From NCBI GenBank assembly GCA_002503825.1, contig DASP01000005.1:62001-126000 (forward strand): 64,000 bases of DNA, in the 5' to 3' direction. Below, piece after piece: positions 53,130-62,085 of this stretch (within the stretch, counting starts at the first letter, position 1; each line of letters opens with the position of its first letter). A program made the position numbers and the translations under genes. The stretch is from Methanoregulaceae archaeon UBA467. Its GTDB lineage: Archaea; Halobacteriota; Methanomicrobia; Methanomicrobiales; Methanospirillaceae. Below the pieces are notes generated by a model. That model was not told where the DNA came from. It saw nothing but the letters and a program-made list of their open reading frames with translations, and did no database searches.

Positions 53130-53296
53130 GCGGATTCTCCTAAAAATCCCCTATAGGGAGTTTTTCGTACCAATGGCCTGCAGAAAAGGGATATAAGCCG
53201 GATATCGCGCTTAAAAAAATTAGTTTTTCCTTCGGCAGGGGTACTACGGCAGCCATGGCATAAACCATATCAGAACAGGCGAAGAATAAGATCTGC

Positions 53297-53848
53297 ATGG
53301 GTACCCGCAGGAATCTGACGGTCGGGGTCACCGTTAACCTTGAGCATTACGAGAACCTCCGTCTTGAAGTCAGCGGCGAGGTCGGGGATGACAGAGAAGC
53401 CGATGAACTTGTCATGTTCCTCGACAACCTGCTTGGTAAAATGGGAAGAGGGGATCCTGCGACCGCTGACAAAGTGGACAGTTACCGGAGCAGGGTTTTT
53501 TCATTCGCTACCGGTATTCCGGCAGAAGAGGCCCCAGAGGGCTGTCACAATGCCGTATGTTCCCTTCCGGCGGATATACTGGAGGACATCGCATCCGGTG
53601 CTGCAGGCACTCCTGAAACCGGGGAGGCCGGAGAAAAGGCGACGGCCGCCCATACGGCAGATGTCCCCCGGCATGCCGCTCCGGACACTGCAGAGCCCGT
53701 ACCTGCGTCTGCCACGGCCGGTGCAGCAGAGCAGGCAGGGGTTTTATCCTGCGAAGAATGCGGAACGCCTGTGACCGCCGCCCAATCAAAGATGAGTACG
53801 CTCTTCACGTCACGCACCCTCTGCAAAGAGTGCATGAAAAAACCATAA
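53297..53848 (+). CDS. Hypothetical protein with C-terminal zinc ribbon
   Basis: 183 residues: a folded N-terminal domain (about 1-105), an Ala/Pro/Glu-rich linker (110-150), and a CEECG ... CKECM zinc ribbon at the end. Not recognised. It lies 52 bp upstream of orc1 on the same strand. Confidence 0.65.
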   Translation: MGTRRNLTVGVTVNLEHYENLRLEVSGEVGDDREADELVMFLDNLLGKMGRGDPATADKVDSYRSRVFSFATGIPAEEAPEGCHNAVCSLPADILEDIASGAAGTPETGEAGEKATAAHTADVPRHAAPDTAEPVPASATAGAAEQAGVLSCEECGTPVTAAQSKMSTLFTSRTLCKECMKKP

Positions 53849-53900
53849 TAACCAAAGGAAACGGTGATAATATGTATTATTCAGGGATGTGGTGCCAGAG

Positions 53901-55025
53901 ATGAAAAAAAGCCTGCTGATGTGGGACGAGACCCTGTTCAGGGACCCCGAAGTCTTTGAGATCGATTATGTCCCGGAACAGTTCAATCACCGTGAATCGC
54001 AGATGCGGGAACTGGCGTTTCAGATCAGGCCGGGACTGAGGGGAGGGCGCCCGCTTAATACAATATGCAGGGGACTTCCGGGTACCGGAAAGACGACGAG
54101 CGTCCGGAAACTCTTTGAAGAGATCGAGGAAACGACAAAAAAACTGGTTCCCATCTATATCAACTGCCAGATAGACAATACAAAGTTCGCCATATTCTCG
54201 CAGATTTACCGTAAATTATCGGGTCATCTTCCCCCGGCCTCGGGCACCTCATTCAAACAGGTGTTCGATGCCATTGCACGGATGCTCCAGAAAGAAGAAG
54301 TCGTCCTGCTCGTCGCCCTTGATGATGCAAACTACCTGATGTACGAGAACGAGATGAACAAGGTCCTCTACACGCTGCTCCGTTCTCATGAGGCCTATCC
54401 CGGCACACGGATTGGGGTGATCGTCATTATCAGCGACCTTGACGTGGATATGACGCGGCAGGTAGACGCACGCGTCTCGTCGGTCTTCCGCCCGTCTGAT
54501 ATCTACTTCCCGCCCTACAGCGAGGATGAGGTGAGGACCATCATGAAGGAACGCGTGATGCAGGGGTTGTTCCACGGCTGCTTAAACGAGGAGATGTTTG
54601 ACCTCGTCGTCGGGCAGACCCTGAAAAGCGGAGATCTGAGGGTCGGGATCGATCTTCTCAAACGTGCGGCCCTCAATGCGGAAAAACAGGCACGACGCGT
54701 GATTGAACGGGAAGATATCTGTGGCGCATACACAATTTCGCGATACCTTCACCTCCAGTATTCTGTCCGGACCTTAAAAGACGAGGAGAAGAACCTGTTG
54801 AAAATCCTTGCAGAATTGAGTATGAAGGAATCAGAGATGAATGCAGGGGAAGTCTTCAAGTCGGTGAAGGAGGGGACAGGGCTTGGATATACCCGTTTTT
54901 ACGAGATGGTCAAAAAGTTTGATGGCATGCGCCTGATCAACCTCCAGTACCGCGACGGGAAGGGAAGAACCCGCGTAATCAGTCTCCGTTATGATCCCGC
55001 AAAAATTATCGAATACCTCTCGTAG
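53901..55025 (+). CDS. orc1: Orc1/Cdc6 replication initiator
   Basis: About 374 residues. AAA+ Walker A in GLPGTGKTTSV near residue 60, Walker B VALDDAN near 145, and a C-terminal winged helix. The N-terminal LLMWDETLFRDPEVFE is typical of Methanomicrobiales Orc1. ATG 53901 was preferred over GTG 53889. It binds ORB sequences and recruits MCM, and usually sits near the chromosomal origin. The mobile element is integrated 1 kb upstream. Confidence 0.93.
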   Translation: MKKSLLMWDETLFRDPEVFEIDYVPEQFNHRESQMRELAFQIRPGLRGGRPLNTICRGLPGTGKTTSVRKLFEEIEETTKKLVPIYINCQIDNTKFAIFSQIYRKLSGHLPPASGTSFKQVFDAIARMLQKEEVVLLVALDDANYLMYENEMNKVLYTLLRSHEAYPGTRIGVIVIISDLDVDMTRQVDARVSSVFRPSDIYFPPYSEDEVRTIMKERVMQGLFHGCLNEEMFDLVVGQTLKSGDLRVGIDLLKRAALNAEKQARRVIEREDICGAYTISRYLHLQYSVRTLKDEEKNLLKILAELSMKESEMNAGEVFKSVKEGTGLGYTRFYEMVKKFDGMRLINLQYRDGKGRTRVISLRYDPAKIIEYLS

Positions 55026-55100
55026 GGTATTTATTTAACAATCATTTGACAAATCTTATCTAATCCGCAACCATGTTTTATGGTAAAGGGGGTAGTTCAT

Positions 55101-56048
55101 GTGCTCAGCGTAAATGAATTAGCACTCGAAATTTTTGAAAACCTGGCTGAATATGCAGAAGAATTCAATGCTGCCTACCACGAGCTGGATAATGGCGCAC
55201 GTATAGTGGACTGTGGAGTGAGTACCCGTGGCGGTTATGCTGCAGGGAGGGCATTTACAGAGATCTGTATGGGTGGTCTCGGTGAGGTCAACTTCAGGAT
55301 GGGTCATATCAGGGAATTTCCCGTACCATTCATTGATGTCTTTACCGATTTCCCTTCAATCTCGTGTCTCGGTGCCCAGAAAGCGGGATGGACGGTTAAA
55401 CACAACAACTACTTTGCAATGGGGAGCGGCCCTGCCCGGGCGCTCTCGCTCAAGCCGAAGCATACCTACGAAGTGATCGATTACGAGGACGACTTTGACT
55501 CTGCAGTGATTGCCCTTGAGTCAGACCACCTTCCGAACGGCGAGGTAATGGCAAAGATCGCAGAGGACTGCCAGATCGATGTTGCAAACGTCTGCGCTGT
55601 CGTGGCACCAACGGCATCCATCGTCGGATCAATTCAGGTGGCAGGACGCTGTGTCGAAACCGCCATCTACAAACTGAACGAACTCGGGTTTGACACCCGC
55701 AAGATTACTGCCGGTTTCGGGACGGCACCAATTCCACCGGTCAAAAAAGATGCCACAAAAGCGATGGGGACCACAAATGACGCAACCATCTACCACGGCA
55801 GGATTATGCTGACCATGAAAGCCCCCGAGATCAAGGACTACCTTGAAAAGATACCGAGCAATAAATCCAAAGGCTATGGAAAGCCGTTCTATGAGATCTT
55901 CAAGGAAGCAGAATTTGACTTCTACAAGATCGATACATCACTCTTCTCCCCGGCAGAAGTTATCATCAACGAGCTTACCGAGGGGGTCATGTACCACTGC
56001 GGTACCGTGAACCCTGATGTAACCCTGAAATCGTTCGGGCTGATGTAA
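55101..56048 (+). CDS. mch: Methenyltetrahydromethanopterin cyclohydrolase
   Basis: About 315 residues. The sequence contains NGARIVDCGVSTRGGYAAGR, PSISCLGAQKAGW and the GSGPARAL motif characteristic of Mch, which converts formyl- to methenyl-H4MPT in the CO2-reduction pathway. GTG 55101 is preferred because AAGGGGGTAG precedes it and homologues begin LSVNE; ATG 55080 is the longer alternative. A TATA-like tatttattta is near 55029. It diagnoses a methanogen. Confidence 0.95.
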   Translation: MLSVNELALEIFENLAEYAEEFNAAYHELDNGARIVDCGVSTRGGYAAGRAFTEICMGGLGEVNFRMGHIREFPVPFIDVFTDFPSISCLGAQKAGWTVKHNNYFAMGSGPARALSLKPKHTYEVIDYEDDFDSAVIALESDHLPNGEVMAKIAEDCQIDVANVCAVVAPTASIVGSIQVAGRCVETAIYKLNELGFDTRKITAGFGTAPIPPVKKDATKAMGTTNDATIYHGRIMLTMKAPEIKDYLEKIPSNKSKGYGKPFYEIFKEAEFDFYKIDTSLFSPAEVIINELTEGVMYHCGTVNPDVTLKSFGLM

Positions 56049-56117
56049 AAATACCGGATCTTCTTTTTTCTTTCAGACCCGTGATATACATATCCTGGCC
56101 TTTCCGGAGGGGTTTTC

Positions 56118-56747
56118 ATTCCCGGACTACAGTCTGACGCATGGGATACCGACTATAAAACCCGAGGATCGCGATGGGGCGGGGCCCCTCCCGATCTCCC
56201 GCTGCTTTTTCCAGGTGCACGTGTCCTCGAACTGGGATGTGGCGACGGAAAAACACTCTCGGCTGCAGTGACACGCCCGTGGATACTCACGGCGGTGGAT
56301 TTTTCAGGAGAGGCGATCAGGCTCTGTTCCCGCCGTGTCACCTGCTCCACCCTCCGTTTCGTCATTGCCAATGCCGTATGCCTTCCCTTCCGTGAAAGCA
56401 CCTTTGATGCCGTGATCATGTTTCACGTTGCCGGGCACGCACTGTCAGCGGAACGGCACAGGATTGTCGACGAAGCCATAAGAGTCGTCTGCCCCGGGGG
56501 GTCTGTCTTTTTCCGCGAATTTTCACGGCAGGACATGCGGGCCGGTAAAGGGGATGAGACAGAGCCCGATACATTCATGAGGGGTGACGGCACCACAACC
56601 CATTACTTTGACAGGGACGAGACAAGATCGCTCTTTTCCCCGATGATCGAAGAGTGGTACCATGTGCATACATGGTCGATGAGAATCCGCGGAAGAGACC
56701 TGCCGAGAGCAGAAATCCAGGCAGAGTTCAGAAAAAAAGACCTTTGA
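56118..56747 (+). CDS. Class I SAM-dependent methyltransferase with apparent ATT start
   Basis: 209 residues if read from ATT 56118. SAM motif I is VLELGCGDG near residue 36, followed by AVDFSG, ANAVCLPF and FDAVIMFHV. The first standard start codon (GTG 56268) lies after motif I and would remove the cofactor site. Upstream the frame has a stop at 56082 and no ATG, GTG or TTG. A GGAGG at 56106-56110 sits 7 bases before ATT 56118. The substrate is unknown. Confidence 0.8.
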   Translation: MPGLQSDAWDTDYKTRGSRWGGAPPDLPLLFPGARVLELGCGDGKTLSAAVTRPWILTAVDFSGEAIRLCSRRVTCSTLRFVIANAVCLPFRESTFDAVIMFHVAGHALSAERHRIVDEAIRVVCPGGSVFFREFSRQDMRAGKGDETEPDTFMRGDGTTTHYFDRDETRSLFSPMIEEWYHVHTWSMRIRGRDLPRAEIQAEFRKKDL

Positions 56748-56751
56748 CATC

Positions 56752-57010
56752 CTGGTCTGTTGAAACCCTTCCCGCCCTCTCACTGTGTCTCTTTCGCTGC
56801 ACTCCTCATCGCGACACTCCCGGGGCTGATGCCGGAATGATCGTATGTGTGCGCCCCTGCGGTGCGAACGGGACCGTGCATAGTATTTTTTAAAAATAAC
56901 GGAATACCAGGAAATCCTGCCTGCAGACATCCCGCAGCGGGGCGGGGCAGGAAGAGGTGCAACCCATCCCGTCAGAGAAACGGATTGAACATGATTTATC
57001 GAAATGAGGA
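56752..57010 (+). repeat. Interspersed structured repeat, copy F (long form)
   Basis: Runs from tctgttgaaacccttcccgc through gacactcccggggctgatgc, gaacgggaccgtgcatag, ttaaaaataacgg, cccgcagcggggcggggcag and gtcagagaaacggattgaac to gaaatgaggattt. It matches the inverted copy E over nearly its whole length. Confidence 0.8.
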
Positions 57011-57179
57011 TTTAAACAACGCAATAAAACTCCGATTTGTTATCCGGGGTCAGGTCGGGGGGACCCGGGTCTTCTGCCTGCTGGCGTGGATGTCACGCAG
57101 GCATCGATGTATGACTGCCGCGAGAATCGGGATATCAACAATTTTAATACCCTCACGGTTGAAATAAATGGGTCGTACC

Positions 57180-57253
57180 GGGCTCGTGGTCTAGTCGGTT
57201 ATGACGTCGCCCTTACACGGCGGAGGTCGCCGGTTCGAATCCGGCCGGGCCCA
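57180..57253 (+). tRNA. tRNA-Val (anticodon UAC)
   Basis: 74 nt. The acceptor stem gggctcg pairs with cgggccc, discriminator A; D-arm ggtctagtcggttatgac; anticodon loop cttacac gives UAC; T-arm ccggttcgaatccgg. CCA is not encoded. A TATA-like ttttaatac lies about 35 bp upstream. It is not the attachment site of the element. Confidence 0.95.
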
Positions 57254-57964
57254 TCGTTTCTTTTCACGATTTCTTCACAAAACAGGTACTGGCCTGGATT
57301 CATCCTTCACTTAATCGTTGTCCGCGAGGTGCGGCAGGATCCCCTGACCGGCGCTGCGCAACACCGGATTTACTGCGTGGTGTCCTGTCCGGTAACCATT
57401 TCATGAAATTGCAGAGAATATTGCCTGGAAGAGTAATATTTTATTAAACCGTCTAAAATTTAAATTTAAAGAGTTTAAAAGGTTATAATTTCGTTAATAG
57501 TATATGCGTCTGACGATTACCATATGAAGGGCTATGCGACTCGCGCATGAGAAAAAAGCCACAAAAACGGCGCTGAATGAGTGTGGTTTATATACCAGAA
57601 AGAGTCAAACAAATTTGTGGTGCACCGGTTCCACAGGCGACGCCTGCCCGAATAAGCACTATACAATCAAGGTGGCATCAATATAGGCAGTACTCCAGGC
57701 AAAGTATGACGGGGCGGTTCCCGGTACACCAAATTCAGATAATCTATTCTGCTAAAAAATGTATCGGATCGTATCCGGGAAGGTACTGTCCATGACCTTC
57801 TTCTGACAAAAATTTGTGCCCAGATTGAGAAATTAAATAATATTATATGACTAATTCGTTATCCGGCTGCCGAGCATGCAGGGGGAGTGGGCACACCCAT
57901 CCGGTCGATGAGAAATGACCGCCGTCAGGATCTCCTTAACTAAAAAAAGTTCAGAGTTCAGGCC
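57254..57964. other. Long intergenic region with a possible 50-codon ORF
   Basis: About 710 bp, partly very AT-rich (57440-57500). One small ORF, 57534-57686 plus strand, codes 50 residues with three Cys (NECG, LWC, DACP). An AAGGG sits too close to its ATG to be a good Shine-Dalgarno. I cannot tell whether it is a gene or a remnant. No other gene seen. Confidence 0.3.
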
Positions 57965-58555
57965 TTAGCTTTTCGGCACTATCTCTGCAAGGCGGATTGT
58001 AAATACCAGCTCTTTTCCTGCAAGCGGATGATTTTCATCCACCGTTATGGTGGTTTCGGTGATATTTGAAAATTTAAGATATCCAACCGAGCCGTCGCTC
58101 CTCTGGTATTCAAAGGCAGGATCCATCCCGGGATAACTCACCTCACGGATCATCCCTGCATTCTCAAGGGCCTGCACGTTTGCGATCACTGCTGCACTGT
58201 CAAGATCGTTGATAAACTCAGGTTTGACCAGGCCGTATGCCTGTTCTGCGGGAATCGTCACGGTCCTTGACTGCCCTGCTTCCAGCCCGATAACTGCATT
58301 GTTAAAACCCGGAATTACCTGGCCGCTGCCGATAGTGAATTCGAGCGGGGTCTTGTTTTCATTGGTCTCAAAGACCGTGCCATCAGGAAAACCTACCGCG
58401 TAGAAAACCCTGACCGTGTCTCCGGTTTTTGCTGTTGCCTGGGTCGAGGTGCACCCTGCAATCACAAGGGTCAGCACCATCGCAGCAACCAGGCATGTAA
58501 CGGGAATCCACCAGGACTTTCCCTTGTCTGATAATACTGGCGTGCGTTCTTCCAT
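57965..58555 (-). CDS. FKBP-type peptidyl-prolyl isomerase, membrane-anchored lipoprotein
   Basis: About 196 residues. An N-terminal helix ends in a lipobox (LVIAGC). The FKBP fold follows (GDTVRVFYAVGFPDGTVFETN, FTIGSGQVIPGFNNAVIGL) with an insert-in-flap domain of the SlyD-like type (ENHPLAGKELVFTIRL). It assists folding of exported proteins. ATG 58555 is chosen; a longer in-frame start at 58666 would put about 37 extra residues before the lipobox. Confidence 0.88.
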   Translation of the reverse strand: MEERTPVLSDKGKSWWIPVTCLVAAMVLTLVIAGCTSTQATAKTGDTVRVFYAVGFPDGTVFETNENKTPLEFTIGSGQVIPGFNNAVIGLEAGQSRTVTIPAEQAYGLVKPEFINDLDSAAVIANVQALENAGMIREVSYPGMDPAFEYQRSDGSVGYLKFSNITETTITVDENHPLAGKELVFTIRLAEIVPKS

Positions 58556-58820
58556 ATGCACAGTATTTCGATTTTCTCCTTCATAACCTCTCTCTTCCGC
58601 GTTGTCAGCCACCGAAGCCGGGCCCTCGACCGTGACCTGTTCAACTCGTAAAGCAGGTATAATCATCTGATTGCCGGGTTGTGCGGTTCATACACCCTGA
58701 TCCCGGAAAAAACCGGATTATCGTCATTATTGTCCGTACTGGGCCCATAACTGGCCGCACTATGAGAAAACTGCCTTTTCTATACTGTTTAACAGGAGAT
58801 ATTTCACGGAGGGGGTAGTA

Positions 58821-59759
58821 TTGAACCACTTATATAGCAAAAGTGACCAATTTATGTTGTTTGATATGACTGATGAAGGGTACAGGGAAGCCGAGGTCAG
58901 CGGCAAAAAAGTAAAGTGGGACCCGGAACAGATGAGGAGAATTCAGGAGCACCCCTGTTTTTCAGAGAAGGCCTGCCATGCATTCGGCAGGTGTCACCTC
59001 CCTGTTGCACCGAAATGCAATATCCAGTGCAATTACTGCATCCGGGATTTTGACTGTGTCAACGAGAGCAGGCCGGGTGTCACGACCAAGGTGCTTTCTC
59101 CTGACGAGTCAGTGGCGATGGTACGGAGGGCGCTCGAAAAGTTCCCGTACATCAAGGTCATCGGGATTGCGGGCCCGGGTGAGCCGCTTGCAAACGACGA
59201 GACAATTGAGACGCTGAGGCGCCTTCACGAAGAGTTCCCGAACGTGATAAAATGCCTCAGTACCAACGGCCTCATGCTCCCTGATAAAATCGATTTATTG
59301 CAAAAATATGACGTGGGTAATATCACGGTCACACTCAACGCCATCGACCCTGAGATCGGGGCAAAGATAGTCCAGTTCGTCGATTACAAGGGGAAGCGTT
59401 ACACGGGTCTGGAGGCTGCGAAGGTGCTGCTCGGGAACCAGCTGAAAGGGATTGAGATGGCGATCGAGCGAAACATGATCGTAAAGATCAACACCGTGTA
59501 CATCCCGGGCATCAACGAGGACCATATCCCTGAGATTGCCAGAAAAGTCGGTGAGATGGGAGTCTATACCTTCAATGTGATCCCGCTTATCGCACAGTAT
59601 AAATTTGCCGACATCACCCCGCCGACCCCGGAGATGAAACGAAAAATGCAGGACGAATGCAGTAAATATGTCAAACAGATGCGGCACTGCCAGCGTTGCA
59701 GGTCAGACGCCATCGGCAGGCTCGGCCACGACGTGCAGTCCTGTCTTTATAAAGAATAA
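58821..59759 (+). CDS. nifB: NifB-like radical SAM protein (stand-alone)
   Basis: 312 residues. The radical SAM Cys triad is C66, C70, C73 in KCNIQCNYC. The upstream HPCFSEKACHAFGRCHLPVAP matches NifB, which builds the carbide-centred NifB-co precursor of nitrogenase cofactor. The NifX-like C-terminal domain of bacterial NifB is absent, as in archaeal forms. Start is TTG 58821 preceded by GGAGGGGG. No nifHDK genes are in the window. Confidence 0.85.
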   Translation: MNHLYSKSDQFMLFDMTDEGYREAEVSGKKVKWDPEQMRRIQEHPCFSEKACHAFGRCHLPVAPKCNIQCNYCIRDFDCVNESRPGVTTKVLSPDESVAMVRRALEKFPYIKVIGIAGPGEPLANDETIETLRRLHEEFPNVIKCLSTNGLMLPDKIDLLQKYDVGNITVTLNAIDPEIGAKIVQFVDYKGKRYTGLEAAKVLLGNQLKGIEMAIERNMIVKINTVYIPGINEDHIPEIARKVGEMGVYTFNVIPLIAQYKFADITPPTPEMKRKMQDECSKYVKQMRHCQRCRSDAIGRLGHDVQSCLYKE

Positions 59760-59824
59760 CCTTTTTTTCCCGGCCCCCGTGTTTTTTCCGGCACACCATT
59801 CAACACTCAAAAAACAGGTATTTA

Positions 59825-60334
59825 TTATCCGGCCTTTATACTCTGCTCCAGGTTTTTTATCCGGGCGGTATCAGTATCAAGCCAGATAATGTCAAGCGAT
59901 GCCTCGTCCAGGACCACTCCCGACCTGTCGTCTTCCAGCAACAGGGTGACCGTCACAGGGGGTTTTTCCCTGCCGGCTTCTGACGGGTCATAGGTCCAGT
60001 ACAATGTCCTGCTGTCGGTGACCACCTCATTTCCCATCGGGATCACGATATATTCCGGGGGATCCCAGTCAAGAAAATACCCGTAATTTGTTTTCCAGTG
60101 GTAACGAAGAGAGAAATAGTCCCCAGAGTAGTCCGGCTGAACCCGTATGCCTGGTACTGATGAGAGGTGGGGAGAGTAGTCGATATCATCTCCCGTAAGG
60201 GTTAGCTTTCCGGGAGCTCCTCCGCCGACCCCGCCCGGAGACCGGACGAAGAATAAAATAATTACCGCGACCACGCAAATGATCGCGACTGCCAGCGCAG
60301 CCCCGATATATCGGTTATCCCTGCTTTCCGGCAT
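59825..60334 (-). CDS. Membrane-anchored hypothetical protein
   Basis: 169 residues: a short cytoplasmic N-terminus, one transmembrane helix (about 10-30), a Gly-rich linker and a beta-rich extracellular domain. The layout resembles archaeal pilin-like or surface-anchored proteins but no known motif is seen. Minus strand; the next gene on that strand begins 118 bp further. Confidence 0.6.
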   Translation of the reverse strand: MPESRDNRYIGAALAVAIICVVAVIILFFVRSPGGVGGGAPGKLTLTGDDIDYSPHLSSVPGIRVQPDYSGDYFSLRYHWKTNYGYFLDWDPPEYIVIPMGNEVVTDSRTLYWTYDPSEAGREKPPVTVTLLLEDDRSGVVLDEASLDIIWLDTDTARIKNLEQSIKAG

Positions 60335-60451
60335 ATCGATCCGTCCTGGTCAGAAGGTATGGCAGTATATAAAAATAAAACATGGATATGGAGGGTGGCA
60401 GGGCTTATGATGCAGATCCTTTCACCCCTGCATGCAAGGGGGGTACTGACC

Positions 60452-60931
60452 CTATTGCCGGACCATGACCCCTGCAAGACTGTCCATGCGGCTGATGATA
60501 TCGGTCAGTGTATCCGGGACACCGGTGGTTTCAGTATTGATCGTGTGCCCGCGGTAGGTAACCTGGTAGTAGAAATAATCAGCCCCGGCAGCCGGTGCCG
60601 GATAGGAGCTGTTCAACCCGGTAAAATGTGCATTTGTGAATGCCAGTTCAAGTTCATGCAGTTTTTCTGCATCCAGAGTAAAACCGCCCGTGTGATCGTT
60701 CGTGGAATAGATCACATCGCCGTTCTCAAAGACCACGATGTGATCGCTGACCCCGGCTATACCACCCGTTCTTGTATAATCCACCATCACGGCAGGGGGG
60801 TTGACTGGTTTTTGCGGCATCGCGGGTTCCGATGTGCATCCTGCACACAAAAGTGCAATGAAGAGCAGGATGACGAGTCCGCCAAGAGAGATTACACTCT
60901 TTTTTTCTTTGTTTATGCGTTCTGAAACCAT
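60452..60931 (-). CDS. Hypothetical lipoprotein
   Basis: 159 residues. A basic N-terminus, a hydrophobic stretch and a lipobox (LLCAGC near residue 30) followed by a Pro-rich linker and a compact domain (DHIVVFENGDVIYS). It is probably attached to the outer face of the membrane. Function unknown. Confidence 0.65.
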   Translation of the reverse strand: MVSERINKEKKSVISLGGLVILLFIALLCAGCTSEPAMPQKPVNPPAVMVDYTRTGGIAGVSDHIVVFENGDVIYSTNDHTGGFTLDAEKLHELELAFTNAHFTGLNSSYPAPAAGADYFYYQVTYRGHTINTETTGVPDTLTDIISRMDSLAGVMVRQ

Positions 60932-61138
60932 AGTATCCGAATAGCCTTATGTTTTCATGCTTCCGGACCGGGCATTTCTGCCCCTCCGGATTTCTGCATT
61001 CTTATATCGCTTCTTCCGATGCCCCTCTGAAATCGCTTCTTTAAAGTCTAACTTCATTTTAATTGAATATATGATTATCTATCCCCCGGGTTCCGTAAAT
61101 GAAAAAAGAAGTGAGAATACTACTGATACGATATATCA

Positions 61139-61465
61139 CTAAATTTCAAGTATATCACCTTTTTCAGGTTTTGCACTTTTTTTCACAGGTATCACATCTT
61201 CTATGGCAGATAGCAGAACGGAAAGCTTCTCATTTGAAAACACTTCCTGGAATGCTTTCAATTCGGCCAGACCCATGATCATGATGCCTTTCTTTTTTAT
61301 CCCCGCCCCTTTCTCGTTGACCGGGTTGATCTCGACTGCCAGCGATGCGGGCCGTGTTTTGGTCCTTGGAAGTCTGATCAGGGAGACGCCCGGGACAGAG
61401 GTCTCTTTCCGTTCCCAGTCATCACCGGTCTCAAGAAATGATTTGAGGTTATCTTTCATGTCCAT
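61139..61465 (-). CDS. Conserved hypothetical protein (108 aa)
   Basis: 108 residues, soluble. DDWERKETSVPGVSLIRLPRT and the C-terminal EDVIPVKK give a compact alpha/beta pattern. It could start two codons later at ATG 61459. I believe similar proteins occur in other Methanomicrobiales, but no function is known to me. Confidence 0.65.
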   Translation of the reverse strand: MDMKDNLKSFLETGDDWERKETSVPGVSLIRLPRTKTRPASLAVEINPVNEKGAGIKKKGIMIMGLAELKAFQEVFSNEKLSVLLSAIEDVIPVKKSAKPEKGDILEI

Positions 61466-61535
61466 GAGAAGTGATATGATCCCCTGTTTAAAATGCTATG
61501 GTGTGCGGAACGAAAGAGAAAGGGCACCGGAGGAG

Positions 61536-62027
61536 ATGGTGACCACGGGAATGCACAGACAGGGTGAAACCTCCCATAATACCCCGAAAAGGAAGACCGG
61601 GACTATCCCGGCTGAACCAGGCCTGCGCTGGTCCCCTGACGTGTTCGAATTCTATTATGGCCGCTTTTCTGGAAATTCATGCTATGCACGCCTGGACGGT
61701 GAAAAGGTCCTTTTCGAGCAGACCTGCGGCGGGAATTTTTCTTCCGGAACGAGGGAGATCACTCCTTCAGAAGATGAGTGGAGGGTCTTTTTCGAAACCA
61801 TTTCAGTGATCGGATGTGCGAAATGGCACCCGGAGTATATTTCACCACACGGGTGCTGCGGGGCCACGTACTGGCACATCAGTATAAAATATCAGGATTA
61901 TCTGGTCAGTTCAAGGGGAGAGGACGCATTTCCAGGTACACCCGGGCAGTCCCCTTCAGGTGAATTCAAGGCGTTTCTAGCTGCATTCCACAGGTTTATT
62001 GCCGCGGGACCCGGTGCGGAAACATAA
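61536..62027 (+). CDS. Hypothetical protein (about 163 aa)
   Basis: About 163 residues, soluble, with SPDVFEFYYGRFSGNSCYARL and a CxHPEYxSPHGCCGATYWH segment rich in His and Cys, perhaps metal-binding. GGAGGAG precedes ATG 61536 very closely; GTG 61539 or ATG 61551 may be the true start. The frame upstream overlaps the divergent gene and was excluded. Confidence 0.6.
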   Translation: MVTTGMHRQGETSHNTPKRKTGTIPAEPGLRWSPDVFEFYYGRFSGNSCYARLDGEKVLFEQTCGGNFSSGTREITPSEDEWRVFFETISVIGCAKWHPEYISPHGCCGATYWHISIKYQDYLVSSRGEDAFPGTPGQSPSGEFKAFLAAFHRFIAAGPGAET

Positions 62028-62085
62028 GGTGCCGCATCCAAGATGTCTTTATGCCAGTCCTACAGACACACTACCCGCATATATC

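Noticed and set aside
52838..53173. 111-codon minus-strand frame reading through attR, which would end soon after attL in the empty site
   Set aside because: A different frame (52947-53129) has the better Shine-Dalgarno and start; the read-through frame lacks a start signal. An integration into a coding 3' end could not be established.
60089..60112. ttttccagtggtaacgaag as an ORB element
   Set aside because: It lies inside a coding region, its dyad is imperfect and it is a single copy.
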